64,000 bases of DNA, taken from assembly GCA_934476515.1 (NCBI GenBank), contig CAKSNZ010000002.1, forward strand, positions 124,001-188,000, read 5' to 3'. The notes beneath the pieces are model-generated. The model had not been told where the DNA came from, made no database searches, and saw only the letters and a list, made by a program, of their open reading frames with translations. Both the position numbers and the translations under genes were made by a program. Positions 63,853 to 64,000 of the stretch are shown in pieces. Numbering within the stretch: position 1 is the first letter of the stretch; each line of letters opens with the position of its first letter. Source of the DNA: an uncultured Ruminococcus sp. GTDB taxonomy: Bacteria > Bacillota > Clostridia > Oscillospirales > Acutalibacteraceae.

Positions 63853-64000
63853 TTACATATCAACTATAAGCTGATTTGCAATATCCGCAAATGTATCATA
63901 AACAGGCACACCGCATTGTTTCAACAGCTTTGGCGACTGCTGACCGCCAGAGAACAAAACACAGTCCACACCCAAACCACAGGCTGTTTCATAATCATGT
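63853..64000 (-). CDS. Probable HAD-like hydrolase, C-terminal fragment
   Basis: The last 48 codons of a minus-strand gene running off the window end. HDYETACGLGVDCVLFSGGQ, followed by SPKLLKQCGVPVYDTFADI, resembles the end of a HAD phosphatase (the G-D-x-x-x-D-x-x-x-A-x-x-A-G region). Only the C-terminus is visible, so the exact family is unsure. Confidence 0.65.
   Translation of the reverse strand, partial: HDYETACGLGVDCVLFSGGQQSPKLLKQCGVPVYDTFADIANQLIVDM

Overview
The window is AT-rich, uses ordinary low-GC Gram-positive ribosome-binding sites (GGAGG cores, some TTG and GTG starts), and carries a Firmicutes-type housekeeping cluster: SRP RNA, dnaX, ebfC-like, recR, smpB and tmRNA. With BspA-type leucine-rich-repeat surface proteins and many gut-Clostridia mobile-element genes, this points to a Clostridia bacterium, probably an Oscillospirales or Ruminococcus-like gut anaerobe. 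The genus is inference.

Region 1 (1 to about 36.4 kb) is an integrated tailed phage entered partway through its replication genes. In order it has a DNA polymerase tail end, a prim-pol/SF3 helicase, a VRR-NUC nuclease, an SNF2 helicase, a DUF1492 late regulator with a candidate late promoter, HNH, a candidate cos site, P27-type TerS, a ParB-methyltransferase, TerL, an HK97-type head (portal, ClpP-like protease, capsid), connectors, and a phi13-type siphovirus tail. The tail has a -1 frameshift tail chaperone, tape measure, Dit, Tal and a BppU-like protein. Holin, amidase and three serine-recombinase genes follow. Unusually, the late operon is interrupted by at least four accessory cassettes: an unknown 263-aa gene, an antisense 191-aa gene, an antisense RelBE-type toxin-antitoxin pair, and a PD-(D/E)XK nuclease-like gene. 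A giant sacsin-type ATPase/SF1 helicase fusion sits between lysis and integration. Two lesions suggest decay: an 8-bp tandem duplication splits the prohead protease, and an in-frame TAG truncates the baseplate protein. The last recombinase gene changes base composition partway and looks chimeric.

Region 2 (36.4 to 39.2 kb) holds accessory genes on the minus strand, including a DUF4238 protein. Region 3 (39.2 to 55.6 kb) is chromosomal core: a 23S rRNA uracil methyltransferase, a zinc-ribbon protein, a sodium:neurotransmitter-type symporter, an EF-hand miniprotein, a kinase-like protein, two BspA-like paralogues, ilvBNC, and divergently the ffs-dnaX-ebfC-recR-smpB-ssrA group.

Region 4 (55.6 kb to the end) is an accessory segment directly behind ssrA. 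It contains a membrane-anchored PD-(D/E)XK protein, a TnpV-type transposon remnant, and a compact operon of a HEPN protein, an AbiH/SIR2-like protein and a small third protein. That operon has its own strong promoter and is the best candidate in the window for an undescribed defence system. GNAT and HD-domain genes, an ECF sigma/anti-sigma pair, a repeat protein and a partial HAD-like gene follow on the minus strand.
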